A stretch of DNA of 64,000 bases from Sphaerolaimus hirsutus (lineage: Eukaryota; Nematoda; Chromadorea; Monhysterida; Sphaerolaimidae), in NCBI GenBank assembly GCA_964036195.1, contig OZ038451.1:9800529-9864528 (forward strand). Direction: 5' to 3'. Positions within the stretch are counted from its first letter, which is position 1. Each line of letters begins with the position of its first letter. Positions 1 through 10,452 of the stretch are shown here, one piece after another. The position numbers and the translations under genes were made by a program. The notes under the pieces were generated by a model that made no database searches, had not been told where the DNA came from, and saw only the letters and a program-made list of their open reading frames with translations.

Positions 1-870
1 GAGGCACGCACACTAGTACACCACCGAAATTTGGGAAACTCATAAATGTGTATTGAAAACATTTGAGTTTACCAGAAGGCTACTCATTGTGGTAAACTCA
101 AATGTGTTCAAAGCAGATTTATGAGTTCCCCGAAATTTTCGTAGTCCACCGATGTTAATGTGTATTTACTTTTTCTCAAAAAGTACGCATACTCGAGTAA
201 CGAGTAAATACGCATACGCACACTTTGAAAAAGTATCTGTACTTGCCTGTACGCTTACTTTTTGAGAGTACTGGGGTACAGTTAGGGTTCAAACGGGATC
301 CCGATCCCGAATCCCGAGAAATTTCGAGATTTTGTGGTCCCGATCCCGATCCCAAAACCTCAATCACGATCCTGATCCTGAAATTTGAAAAAGCCAATCC
401 CGATCCCGACACTTTGACGATCACGATCCCAGAAAAAATGCCCCAATCCCGATCCCGGTAAAATTCAGACACAAAAGGTGCCAGAAATGGCTCTTTTAAA
501 GGACCATTTTGTATGCAGTTTGCAAAAATTTTGCGTGCAAGCGCGCATTTCTTCACCTCACTATATCTCTGTTCCATGGGCATGGACACCACTACAAATG
601 GACCTGATATAGTGCCCATTGCCATAGTGTAAGGTTAATACACAAGCATATATGCAGGGGCGTATCCAGATTTTGGAGCGGGGGGGCTGCTTGTTTATGG
701 AGGCCAGCGAGCGGGGGGGGGTCAGCCCCCCCCCTAAATTTTTACATGCAGAGTGGCGGAATGGCTCCATGGCGCTGGCGCCACTAGTAGGTGTAACGCC
801 ATGGCGCCATTGGCGTTGGCGCCAGCGCCATGGAACGCTGTATATGTATGTAAATATACATACAAATGGC

Positions 871-1115
871 CCTACACACACTAGTTTTCACCGTGACTGA
901 TGTGAAAACTGAAATGGCGACATGGCGACATCCAGCCTACTCATTTTGTATGCTTTATGTGTTTTAGTTTTCAAATTTTCAAAGTTTAACTATCATTTAT
1001 TAAAACTCAAATTTAAATAAAATCAAATCATTCAACCGTGATTTTTAATTTGCATTTGAAAAAAATTCAGTTTTCACACGAAGTCACGGTGAAAAGTAGT
1101 GTGTAGGCACAATAC
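871..1115. mobile_element. Family M element
   Basis: The ends are CCTACACACACTAGTTTTCACC and a degenerate complement. The subterminal stretch encodes GTGTGAAAACTGAAATGGCG followed by an AT-rich centre. Three other copies in the window (3175, 8435, 32213) share the layout. Confidence 0.7.
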
Positions 1116-1299
1116 AGCAAACAGCACACAATTGAGTATATTTATAACGATTTCGGTCACAGGGAGCAAATTTGCTGATAATACATCACGTCTGGTGAAA
1201 AATGCGTGCTTGCGCGCAAAATTTTTTCACGCTGACATTGAAAAAGTGGCATTTACCGGCCACTTTCTGGTCTCACCCCGGGAGGGGGGGGGCTGCAGC

Positions 1300-1804
1300 T
1301 AGGGTTCAAACGGGATTGACTTTTCGGGATCGGGATCGGGATCGGGATTGGTTTTTTGAGATTTCGGGATCGGGATCGGGATCGGGATTGGCCGGGATTG
1401 GGGTCACGGGATCGGGATCGGGATCGGGATTGGCATTTTTTCGGGATCGGGATCGGGATTGGCATTTTTTCGAGATCGGGATTGGGGTCGTGGGATAGAG
1501 ATTTTGGCCAATGTTTTGGCATCCACAGTTGTTCATAAAGGTCTAAAAACACTGTTGGATGCCAGAAACGTGGCATAAAATGAACGCTGGGGGTTTGCGT
1601 TCACATTTTTGCATGCAAAAACGTCGTTTTTTCACGTTTGATAATTACCACTAATTTTTCCGGGATCGGGATCCCGGACTTTGGAGTTTCTCGGGATCGG
1701 GATCGGGATTTGAAAAGTTTCGGGATCGGGATCGGGATCGGGACTGCTAAATCCCGGAATTTCACGGGATCCGGGATCGGGATCGGGATCCCGTTTGAAC
1801 CCTA
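1300..1804. mobile_element. Inner family A element, nested in L
   Basis: The ends are TAGGGTTCAAACGGGATT and ATCCCGTTTGAACCCTA. The target duplication GCTGCAGC is perfect (1292-1299, 1805-1812). The arms are runs of CGGGAT. It sits in an L element that itself sits in another A copy, so the family was mobile at least twice at this locus. Confidence 0.9.
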
Positions 1805-2338
1805 GCTGCAGCCCCCCCCCCCGCCCCCCCCCCCCTGGATACGGCCCTGCATATATGGTAGACAGTGGTGTGAATGACAATGCCAGGCAGCCCATTGCGC
1901 AGTGCCTAAATGAATCTATAGCATTGTTTTGAATGCCAATTTAATCCAACGTTTCTGGCATCCATTGTTTTAGGTGTTTTGGGTCATTTTGTGAAATGTC
2001 AGGAAAAAACCCTGAAAACCAAATTTTTAGGCCTAAATCCCGATCCCGAAAAAACGCCAATCCCGATCCCGATCCCGATCCTGAAAGGTCAATCCCGAAA
2101 TCTCAAAAAGCCAATCCCGATCCCGATCCCGAAAGGCCAATCTCGATCCCGATTCCGAAAGATAAAAAAACACAATCCCGATCACGATCCCGATCCCGAA
2201 AAGTCAATCCCGTTTGAACCCTAGGTACAGTAGAGTAATTTTTGCGAGTACAGAAAGTGTTTTTTGCCATTCGAGAGCCCTGCTTTTAATAAAAAATACT
2301 TATCAATAGAAAGCAAAAACCTTTTTGTTGTAAAATTT

Positions 2339-2778
2339 ACCGTATTTCTTCGATCATATTGACCGCCAATGTATTGTTTCATAGGCGGTTTTAGGGGGTC
2401 AATGTAAACGAGCACGTCAATGTAAACGAGCACGGCAATGTAAACGAGCACGGCAATATATTTCTCAGATAGTATTTATCACTTAAGTGCATTCTGTATG
2501 AGTAGCGAAAGCAAAAGCAAAACTAGGGAGAACAAGAAGTGGAGACGTTGCAACACAAAGTGGTTAAGTGCAAAACGCAAACAGACGGGGAATGTGCATA
2601 TGGCGGCAAACATCAAGAGATAAATCGGATCATGCAACTCCAATTTTTTCATACGGCAATGTATTCGGCAATGTATTCGAGCACGTCAATGTATTTTTCA
2701 GATGCCCCACAGACCCGCCAATGTAATCGAGCAAGCCAAGGTAATCGAACACGTCAATAAGATCGAAGAAATACGGTA
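2339..2778. mobile_element. Family T element (ACCGTATTT ends)
   Basis: The ends are ACCGTATTTCTTCGATC and GATCGAAGAAATACGGT. The arms carry iterated words of the form CACGTCAATGTAAACGAG. The termini match those of families R and S, and it appears to lie in the interior of the larger family I copy. Confidence 0.65.
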
Positions 2779-3174
2779 TACGGTAAACATTCATAATGCT
2801 CTCTTCTACATTTTCAAAGAAGAAAAGATAATTCTAATTGCCTTTACACTTTCCTGAGTAAAAAAATACTCGCATTTACGCTTTATGAGAATAAAAGTAT
2901 TTTACTCTCATTTACTCTTAAGAAAAAGTTAAAAAAAACTTATGATTTCTGTACGTCAGGGGGTGAGTAAAAACAAAATACTTTACGCATACGCATACTT
3001 TGAAAAAAGTTGGGTACTTTTAACAACTCTGCCGTCGCAGTCTACTACTTGGTGTGCGCATCGCCATTGCTCCATCGAATGTACATAGGTATCCATCGCA
3101 ATCAACGTACTGCTTCAACTTTCTTTGGCCTCAGCTGAATCCAATTCATAGAAGTTACAAATCGCATTATTGTG

Positions 3175-3421
3175 CCTACACACACTAGTTTTCACCGTGA
3201 CTTCGTGTGAAAACTGAAATTTTTTCAAATGCAAATTAATGAACACGGTTGAATGATTCAATTTAAATTAAATTTGAATTTAAATTTAAATTTATGAAAG
3301 TAAAAGTATGAAAATTTGGAAACTAGTACACATATAGCATACGTTAAGAGTAGGCTGAATGTCGCCATGTCGCCATTTCAGTTTTCACACGTGTCACGGT
3401 GAAAACTAGTGTGTGTAGGGC
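3175..3421. mobile_element. Family M element
   Basis: The terminal block CCTACACACACTAGTTTTCAC is present on the left and its complement on the right. The centre is AT-rich. It is in the opposite orientation to the copy at 871. Confidence 0.75.
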
Positions 3422-4004
3422 CATTCATTCAAGAAAATTTTCAGTTTCCAAGTAATACACGGACACTGTGGCAAAAAAAAACTGACCTCGCTCAAAAGTT
3501 ATGGGCAAAAATCATTCACACATTTTTTCAACAGATATTTACTCGTCGCTCACGGGCATTTATTTGCAAACGCATGAGATGCTATGAAATCGCATGAAAT
3601 AAAAATAAGAAAAGGATGAAAAATTGCAGGGCAGATGGGCAAAACCCGCTGCCCCGGGCGCAGTAATTCACAAAAGCGGGGCGGTCACGCAAATGGCGGT
3701 TGCGAATGGCGATGTCGATAAAACCGTCCACACATCGAGAGCTTATTTTATTCGATTCAAAATTGCAGCATTTAGAATCTACTCCAGCTGTGCGGAAAAC
3801 CTTGGCGAGAATAACGACCGGGGGCTTATTTCATTTCGCAACCTGTCAAATTTTGAATTTGAAATCAAGTGACAAAATTATGCTAACATTTCGAATTTGC
3901 AGTGACACGTTTATGAGGTTGTCTGCCATTCCACAGGGCATTTGAAACACTTTACAACTGAAAATTAGAAAGTGTTACTTGTCAAGGTGCGAGATTGGTA
4001 CCAA
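3422..4004. other. No gene recognised
   Basis: Non-repetitive sequence with only short spurious reading frames. I see no family protein, no splice-consistent exon pair and no complete repeat element. Confidence 0.5.
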
Positions 4005-4170
4005 CCAGGGGCCAGTTCCGCAAAATGATAAATGAGAAGTGAAATGGCCAAACCGAAGAAAAAAAGTAATTTCTCTTCGCTTTTGCCATTTCACTTGCCA
4101 ATTCACTTGCCATTTCACTTCGCCTTTGCCATTTCACTTCTCACTTCTCATTTTGCGGAACTGGCACCAG
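4005..4170. mobile_element. Family AA element (GTGAAGTGAAAA words)
   Basis: The ends are CCAGGGGCCAGTTCCGC and GCGGAACTGGCACCAG. The arms are built of GAAGTGAAATGGC words, with the complement CCATTTCACTTC in the other arm. Copies at 23247 and 52377 have the same asymmetry: one end starts GTGCC-type, the other GGGCC-type. Confidence 0.75.
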
Positions 4171-4640
4171 GACATCTGACGCGAGCGCCAGCGATATTCA
4201 GGCCTTTTCCAAATAGTCGTATTATAAATATTACAAAGGAAACCCAGATTTGCAATACAGACACATGGAAACCCACACAAAAAAAACGCCCGCGCTGAAC
4301 ACACACGTGGCGCTACCCTACAGGGAACTCCCCCCCCCCCCCCCCACCCCCACAAATGCTCCAGCTACATAGCTATCCTGGAGCCTTTGTAAATACTTTT
4401 CCCTCATTTTCACATTCAAAATCACTCATTTTTGAGCCTACCTAATTGCCTATTTTCTACGATTTCAAGCTTTATTTGAACTCCTAAATATACACTAAAT
4501 AAACTTTAAGCTACGATACTTTTCATATAAATAGTTTAAGCGATTTTTCTCCCTCTTTAGCCCTTTACAGGGCCAGCGATTTGCTATTTATCAGATTCAG
4601 AACCCGGCTCGAAATTCCCCGCCACTCTACAAGATTACAA
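4171..4640. other. No gene recognised; poly-C tract
   Basis: A pure C run at about 4330-4346 is followed by AT-rich unique sequence. No coding signal or complete element is visible. Confidence 0.45.
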
Positions 4641-5023
4641 TACCGTATTTCCTCTAATAGAACGGCATACCTCCAATAGAACGGCAGGTTTTGGCCCTTT
4701 TTTGCACTCATGAAACCAATAGAACGGCACCTCCAATAGAACGGCAGGTAAATATTACGTTGGAAGGGTGCCAGAACACATACAAACATATAAATGGATG
4801 GACGGCGAGAATGTTGAAGGCATTCAAATATTGATATTAAATTACAAATAGATACTCAGATATAAAAAAGCTTCTAAGTTTCATTAAAAATAAAACAATG
4901 CTCACATGAAAAATCTGTGAAAACATCTGTGAAAAAAATAAAATGGCAGCCTCCAATAGTACGGCAGGTAAAAAAGTTGACGAAAAAAATAGAACGGCGG
5001 AATCTATTAGAATAAATACGGTA
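4641..5023. mobile_element. Family S element (CAATAGAACGGC words)
   Basis: The ends are ACCGTATTTCCTCTAATAG and a degenerate CTATTAGAATAAATACGGT. The arms repeat the word CAATAGAACGGCA. The larger homologue is at 44252-44780. The ends match family R, so a shared transposase is likely. Confidence 0.75.
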
Positions 5024-5259
5024 GTCACTTTGATTTTTCTCGCCGATAATTTAATCGCGCTGGCACACAGTCACTCAGGTCAACGTGCCAGCCTCTGCTC
5101 AAGACTGGGTGCCATTTGCACAGTTACAAGACACCGACTGACACAGCGAAAGGCTATGGGGTCGGTGCTACGCGCGCGGGGTTGGGGTGTTTTGCGGAAA
5201 TGGGTGGAGGTGAAATGGAAAATGTGAATTTCAAAATGGAAAAAAATTAGAATTTTAAT

Positions 5260-5700
5260 GGGATATTCGGCGAGAACTCGGCCATAAAGTAAACCCGGCC
5301 GTAAAGTAAATCCGGCCGTAATGCATAGTTGTACAAACGTATTTACGTTTACTCGATAAATACGTATACTCGAGTGCTGCGTAAATACGTTTACGCGCCT
5401 CCCGAAAAAATACCGGTACTCAGTTACTCGCGTACTTTTTGAAAGTACGCGAGTACAGAAAACGAATATTTACAGATATTTACGTTTACTCACCTTTTAC
5501 ACAGCGTAAAAGTAGAAAAAATTTTACTTAACGTTTTCTGTATTCAGGTGTGACTAAAAATAAAATACTTTACGTTTACGTTTACTTTAAAAAAAGTTCA
5601 GTACTTTAAACAACTCTGCCGTAGTGATGCCCGGCTTAAAGTAACACCCTCTACTTTACGGCCGGGTTTACTTTACGGCCGGACCATCCCCGGGATATTC
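5260..5700. mobile_element. Family J element carrying a family I insertion
   Basis: The arms repeat GGCCGTAAAGTAAA, and the complement TACTTTACGGCCGG closes the right side. A family I element is inserted at the target CCGTAATG. The same I-in-J junction occurs at 49086-51325. The outer edges are approximate. Confidence 0.7.
5324..5618. mobile_element. Family I element (ACGTAAA words), nested in J
   Basis: The ends are CATAGTTGTACAAACGTATT and AGTACTTTAAACAACTCTG. The target duplication is CCGTAATG on the left (5316-5323) and CCGTAGTG on the right (5619-5626), 7 of 8 identical. CAGAGTTG-type ends with 8-bp duplications are typical of hAT elements. The arms iterate TTTACGTTTAC. Confidence 0.85.
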
Positions 5701-6473
5701 TTGTAGATGGCGACGCTTCTAAAAAAATCGTATTTTCAATTTTAAATAAATTTACAAAATATCAGAAAGTATATACTTAAAATTTTGTTATGTTTATGTC
5801 TTTTTCCCATGATTTTCCAGGGAGATTCAATCATATTTTCTTTTTGACAGAATTTCTGAGATGTTTAAAAATATCAGAAAAAATCTTTTATGTTTTTTCC
5901 AGCTTTTCTTAGAGAGATTTGATTATATTTTCAATTGAGATACCTTTTGAGATTGCTATTTTCTCACATTTACCCATTTTTCAGGGCTAACAGTGACAAT
6001 GATAGTTGCGTTGAAACACTCAATCAAATTTAAATGCAATTATTTATTTGTAAGCCCATGCATGCACAAGGCCAAATAGACCAGTAGAAGTGGCATGGAG
6101 CGAATAATTTTGTGACAGAAACGCTGCAACCTACACAAAATAATAAATTTGGCAAAAATTCTTGAATTGAGATTGTATTTTCCCTTACCTTATTTATATA
6201 GCGCATGCGAATAGATATCCAAACATTATTATTTGCACAAAAATGATCTGTAAAAAAACTGGTCACAGAGTTACACACAAAGTGTTCAGTGCGGTCACGT
6301 GGCGGCCAGAACAAATCATTCAATTTTACCGCCAAAATGTAAAAATGGGAACAAAATGGCGAGTGCTGCCGCACATGACAGTCGAGTGGCATAAGCTGTC
6401 ACAAGTATGTGCGAAATGTATTTTACAGACAAAATGTGCCACCCACCTGGTGCGTGTATTGCCGCGAAAACTG
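5701..6473. other. AT-rich repeat remnant, no gene
   Basis: Positions 5725-5990 resemble family U interior sequence (AAAATATCAGAAAATC words) without clear ends. The remainder to 6473 is unique sequence with spurious short frames only. Confidence 0.4.
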
Positions 6474-6946
6474 CAGAGTTGTTGAAAGTACCGAACTTTT
6501 TCAAAAGTAAACGTAAACGTAAAGAATTTATTTTTTACTCACACGTGCGTACAGAAAACGTAAAGTATTTATTTTTTACTTTTACTCATGTGTAAACGTG
6601 AGTAAATTACTTTTGTCCCCGGAAAACGTAAAAGTGGGTATTTTTGAGAAATTTTCTATCAATTTTCGCTCAAAATCACTACTTTCTGGAACTTTTTCAC
6701 CATCAAATTCACTAGTTAATGTGTTTTTGCCTAATTTTAAGCTTTTCTCTCCCTATGGTTCCTTTATGCCTTGAAAAAGCCTATAAAAAACCTGTTTGAA
6801 ACACGTTTTCTGTACCCGCGTACTTTCAAAAAGTACGCGAGTAAGGGAGTACCGGTATTTTTTTCGGGAGGAAACGTCAACGTATTTACGCAGTACTCGA
6901 GTATTCGTATTTGTCGAGTAAACGTAAATACGTTTTAACAACTATG
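6474..6946. mobile_element. Family I element with perfect duplication
   Basis: The ends are CAGAGTTGTTGAAAGTACCG and ACGTTTTAACAACTATG. The 8-bp target duplication GAAAACTG is perfect (6466-6473, 6947-6954). The interior contains AAACGTAAAG words and the CTTTTTCAAGGC block shared by other I copies. Confidence 0.9.
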
Positions 6947-7422
6947 GAAAACTGCGGCAGGTAATACAGGGCACGTGCCCGCAGATTACTAGAGAACAGG
7001 TGTATTCTGAAGTATTCACGGGCCCGCATTTTACAGGCGCTGGCCTACGTTCAAACGAATGCTATTCATTGTCGTTCGTGGACAAACATTTTGTTAGAGC
7101 GATGAGTAAGTGGCTTTAGAAAGTTTGCCGCACCCAAAAAGTTAAGAACTGTTTAAAGCATATAAATAGAACGCTATCGGAATTTACCATTCAAAAACCA
7201 ACACGACACACACACACACATGTTCAAAGGGCCCACACAAGTTGACATCGCAAATAAATGTCAACTAAATAACACAAAAAGTTAAAAGCATCCCGCTTCA
7301 CAGAAACAATGAAAATGAAGTGTCACGATGTAAAATCTAAACTAGGTATGCTCTATCACATAGGAAAGTTGAAATCACATAATTGATCAAAATTTAGTCG
7401 ACACGAATTTTGATGTCAACTA

Positions 7423-8780
7423 AACACCTTCCCGGTCACGTCCGGCACCCTATTTTCGATTTTACTTGTGACATCCTATCTTAGGCGCGCCAGAAGCTGA
7501 AACTTGCGGGAGATATTGGCGCGACCCCACTCTATTTCGCATGAATTGAGGGCGTCGCGGCGACGCCTTACAGGGTGGGTCGCGCTAAGTGCAAAATTTT
7601 TATTGGCTGTTTTGGTGTTGGGCACCCACTTATTTCTGAGCTGTGGGAGGGGTATAAACCTAAAATTTTGGGTATGTGTTACCAACACCATCCCCTACTA
7701 TACACTATTCAATAGTGTGAGATGAATGTGAAAAATTTCTAAAAAATTATCTTATTCTCTAAAAAACACCACCTCCCAATAGATGGATGACAAATTTTTT
7801 TTCACTTTTTGGAACTTTTTATTAGACACTTTAAGAGCTGGTTTACAATATTTTAAAGGGAAGGGTTTGATGTTTAAAGTTATGTAAAGATAAAGAACCA
7901 TACCTCTAAAATGCCTGCATTTCAAAATTTACTCGGGGGAATTTTATGACATCATAATGACATCATTGCAGGAATAAAAAATTACAAAATTTACACTTTG
8001 AAATTCCTCCAAATAAATTTTGCAATGCAGACATGTTAGAGGTAAGGTTCTTTACATAACTTTAAACATCAAACCCTTCCCTTTAAAGTATCTTAAACCA
8101 GCTTTTCAAATGTCTAATAAAAAAGTTTCAAAAAGTGAATTTTTTGTCATCCATCTATTGGGGGTGGTGTTTTTTCAGAGTATGAGTTTTTTTAGAAATT
8201 TTGCACATTAATCTCGCATTATTGAATAGTGTATAGTAGGGGAGGGTTGTTGGTAACAGATCCCCAAATTTTTTGATTTATACCCCTCCCACAGCTCAGA
8301 AATAAGTGGGTGCTGGACCTGTGTGGGACACCAAAAAAGGCAATAAAAATTTTGCAATTAAGGTGACCCATCCTGAGAGGGGTCGCACCGACCCCCCCAC
8401 CCCATTCATGAAAAGTAGGGGGGTTAGCGCCAATGGCCCCACACACTAGTTTTCACCGTGACCTGTGTGAAAACTGAAATGGCGACATGGCGACATTCAG
8501 CCTACTCTGTTTGTATGTTATACACGTTTTAGTTTTCAAATTTTCAAACTTAAACTTTCATTAATTAATATTCAAATTTAAATTAAATTTAATCATTCAA
8601 CCGTGTTCATTTATTTGCACTTTTAAAATTTTCAGTTTTCACATGAAGTCACAGTGAAAACTAGTGTGTGTAGGCACATTATGTACCCCAAGCTTCAGCT
8701 TCTGGCGCGTCCTAGAACTGGAGAAAGGATGTCACAAGTAAAATGAAAAATAGGGTGCCGGACGTGACCGGGAAGGTGTT
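7423..8780. mobile_element. Family W long palindrome in N, with M inside
   Basis: The ends are AACACCTTCCCGGTCACGTC and GACGTGACCGGGAAGGTGTT, flanked by TA on both sides. The two arms are near-complementary over most of their length, for example the block GCACCCACTTATTTC-type on one side and its complement near 8300. An M element (8435-8682) is inserted in the right arm. No coding capacity is evident. Confidence 0.82.
8435..8682. mobile_element. Family M element in W
   Basis: It has the CACACACTAGTTTTCACCGTGA end and its complement GTGAAAACTAGTGTGTGTAGG, with an AT-rich core. It interrupts one arm of the W palindrome. Confidence 0.75.
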
Positions 8781-9045
8781 TAGTATGTGGGCTAGGTTTT
8801 TGAATGCTCCAATGGCAAACACAAAGAGCGACCGCATTACGATCCGATTAACGGTTAAACATCCGGCCAGCTCATGCGCTCTCCATGTGATTCCCGCTGG
8901 CTGCAGTCCAGCGGCACAAAAAAATCACGTGAAATTAAATCGTCTTACGCACGCGTGCATGCATGCATGGGGACGCAGGTGCACAATTTGCAAGTATTTA
9001 TTAAACATTGTGTTACACAGCGAAATAGGATGAACGGGCGACTAA

Positions 9046-9597
9046 AGGCCCACAGACACTAGTTGACATCGCAAATAAATGTCAACTGAATGTCAACTAA
9101 ATAACACAAAAATGCCCCCCATAAGACACCCGCAACGGGTCTACATGCGAAGCAGGTTAGATGCCAAGCAAGCCTACGCCACGGTAAGAATGAAAATAAA
9201 GTGCCATGATGTAAAATAAACTATGCTCTATCAGATAGGAAAGTTGAAATCACATACAGCAATGAAAAAAATCGTCAATTTTTTGAAAATATAATTACAT
9301 ATAATCTCAGGAAATCTGTCAAGAACAAATATAAATAAATTTCTCAACAAAAAAAAGCCCTGGAACAAATATAAATATCAGAATTTGAGAGATTTTCTGA
9401 TATTTTTAAAAATCTCAGAAAATCTCTCAAAAAGAAAATAGAATTAAATCTCTCTAGAAAGTTGTGAAAAAATATAAATCTTTTTTTAAATAAATCTTTT
9501 TTTAAATAAATCTTACAGAGATTTTTTCAATGCTAATCACATGATTCATTAAAATTTAGTTGACACGAATTCAGTTGACATCCAGCGTGTGTGGCGC
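9046..9597. mobile_element. Family N element with a U insertion
   Basis: The left end is GGCCCACAGACACTAGTTGACA and the right end is GTTGACATCCAGCGTGTGTGG. A family U-like segment (about 9256-9537, AATCTCTCAAAAAG words) occupies the centre. Confidence 0.7.
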
Positions 9598-9952
9598 CAA
9601 AAACCCGGCGCGCGAACGACACGAGCGGCCGTTCGCGGAAAGTGCACGCCGGCCGGTCTGCGAACGTGTCGCGCGCAGCCGCGTGACCGGATGATAAATC
9701 GGCGCGGCAATGTGTTTGCTTTGCGCCGGTCGGATGCCGTGTTTACTATTTACTCGCAATCGGAACAAACTACTCGCTATCACAGAATAATCGCGGAATA
9801 AACTATCACAGAATAAACTAAGGCGGCGGCAACGCGATTCAGGAAGTAGACAAGTAACGAGAAAAGTTATAAGTGATAAGTAAATTGATAAGTGGTAAGT
9901 CAAGTGACACGTCAGTGTACTTAGCTTTGCTTATCATTTACTTTAATCGTCA

Positions 9953-10147
9953 CCTGGAAGCAGTCCCAGACCGTGCAAAGTGTAAAGTAATGTGTCAAAC
10001 GCCAATGCCATGTAAAATGGCAATCAAAACTAAAAATATTTTATTACTGAGAATTGCCACTTTACATTACATTTGTAATGACAATTGACAATTTCATGGC
10101 ATTTGACACTTTACTTTACACTTTACAGAGTCTGGGATTGACACCTG
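9953..10147. mobile_element. Family Q element downstream of AASDH
   Basis: The ends are CAGTCCCAGACCGTGCAAAG and CAGAGTCTGGGATTGACAC. The interior has TGTAAAGTAATGTGTCAAA words and complements. It lies about 300 bases past the AASDH stop. It contributes an AATAAA on the minus strand (near 10036), a possible but unproven poly(A) signal. Confidence 0.75.
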
Positions 10148-10452
10148 TCATCTTGCACAATTGACAGTGAGATTTGGTGTTCTCATTCCCACAAAAACAC
10201 CTTTACACACATTTCAAACAAAACGCATATGTACACTGTTTCCAACGGTAAACGCTAGACTGGCTAATAACCTATGCAATGGATCCAATGATCACACCTC
10301 GAGACACACATACAAAACTAGATATCAATAAAATAATCCCTCCCCTTGAATAGTTCCCCACCCTCTAAAAAACACAAACGACAAAATAACACCCCGGGGA
10401 ACTAATCGAGGGTATACGGTATTTACAAACAACAAAAGTCAAACGAACCAGC

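Larger units (their letters stand above)
655..1849. mobile_element. Family L element, nested in A
   Basis: The ends are CAGGGGCGTATCCAG and CTGGATACGGCCCTG. The target duplication CATATATG is perfect (647-654 and 1850-1857). The interior has poly-G/poly-C tracts and GGCGCCATGG-type words. An M element (about 871-1115) and a second, inner A element are inserted in it. The same family occurs at 32226-32661. Confidence 0.88.
283..2223. mobile_element. Outer family A element (CGGGAT-word hAT-like MITE)
   Basis: The ends are TAGGGTTCAAACGGGAT on the left and its complement ATCCCGTTTGAACCCTA on the right. A perfect 8-bp target duplication, GGTACAGT, lies at 275-282 and 2224-2231. Both arms are filled with iterated GATCCC words, in opposite orientation in the two arms. 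It carries a complete L element at 655-1849. The TIR style and 8-bp duplication suggest the hAT superfamily. No transposase reading frame is present. Confidence 0.88.
147..3031. mobile_element. Family I element (gcatac subtype), interrupted by family A
   Basis: The left end reads into words of the type GTATTTACTTTTTCTC and AAAAAGTACGCATACTCGAG. The right end closes with GTACTTTTAACAACTCTG. The same terminal pair occurs in the copies near 33400 and 43267. The copy is split at 282/2224 by the outer family A element. I see no clear 8-bp duplication for this copy, so its left edge is approximate. Confidence 0.6.
7205..8797. mobile_element. Family N element interrupted by W
   Basis: The left part begins GGGCCCACACAAGTTGACATCG and the right end is TAGTATGTGGGC. 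The W element is inserted at a TA just inside the right end. Copies at 9046 and 35655 share AGTTGACATCGCAAAT and the TTGACACGAATT motif. Confidence 0.7.

Noticed and set aside
1320-1460. Telomere-like GGGATC arrays
   Set aside because: Bounded by terminal inverted repeats and an 8-bp duplication, so a transposon arm rather than telomeric sequence.
1202-1576. Arg/Asp-rich open frames (RDRDRD) near 1300-1540
   Set aside because: These are translations of CGGGAT repeat arms of family A, not genes.
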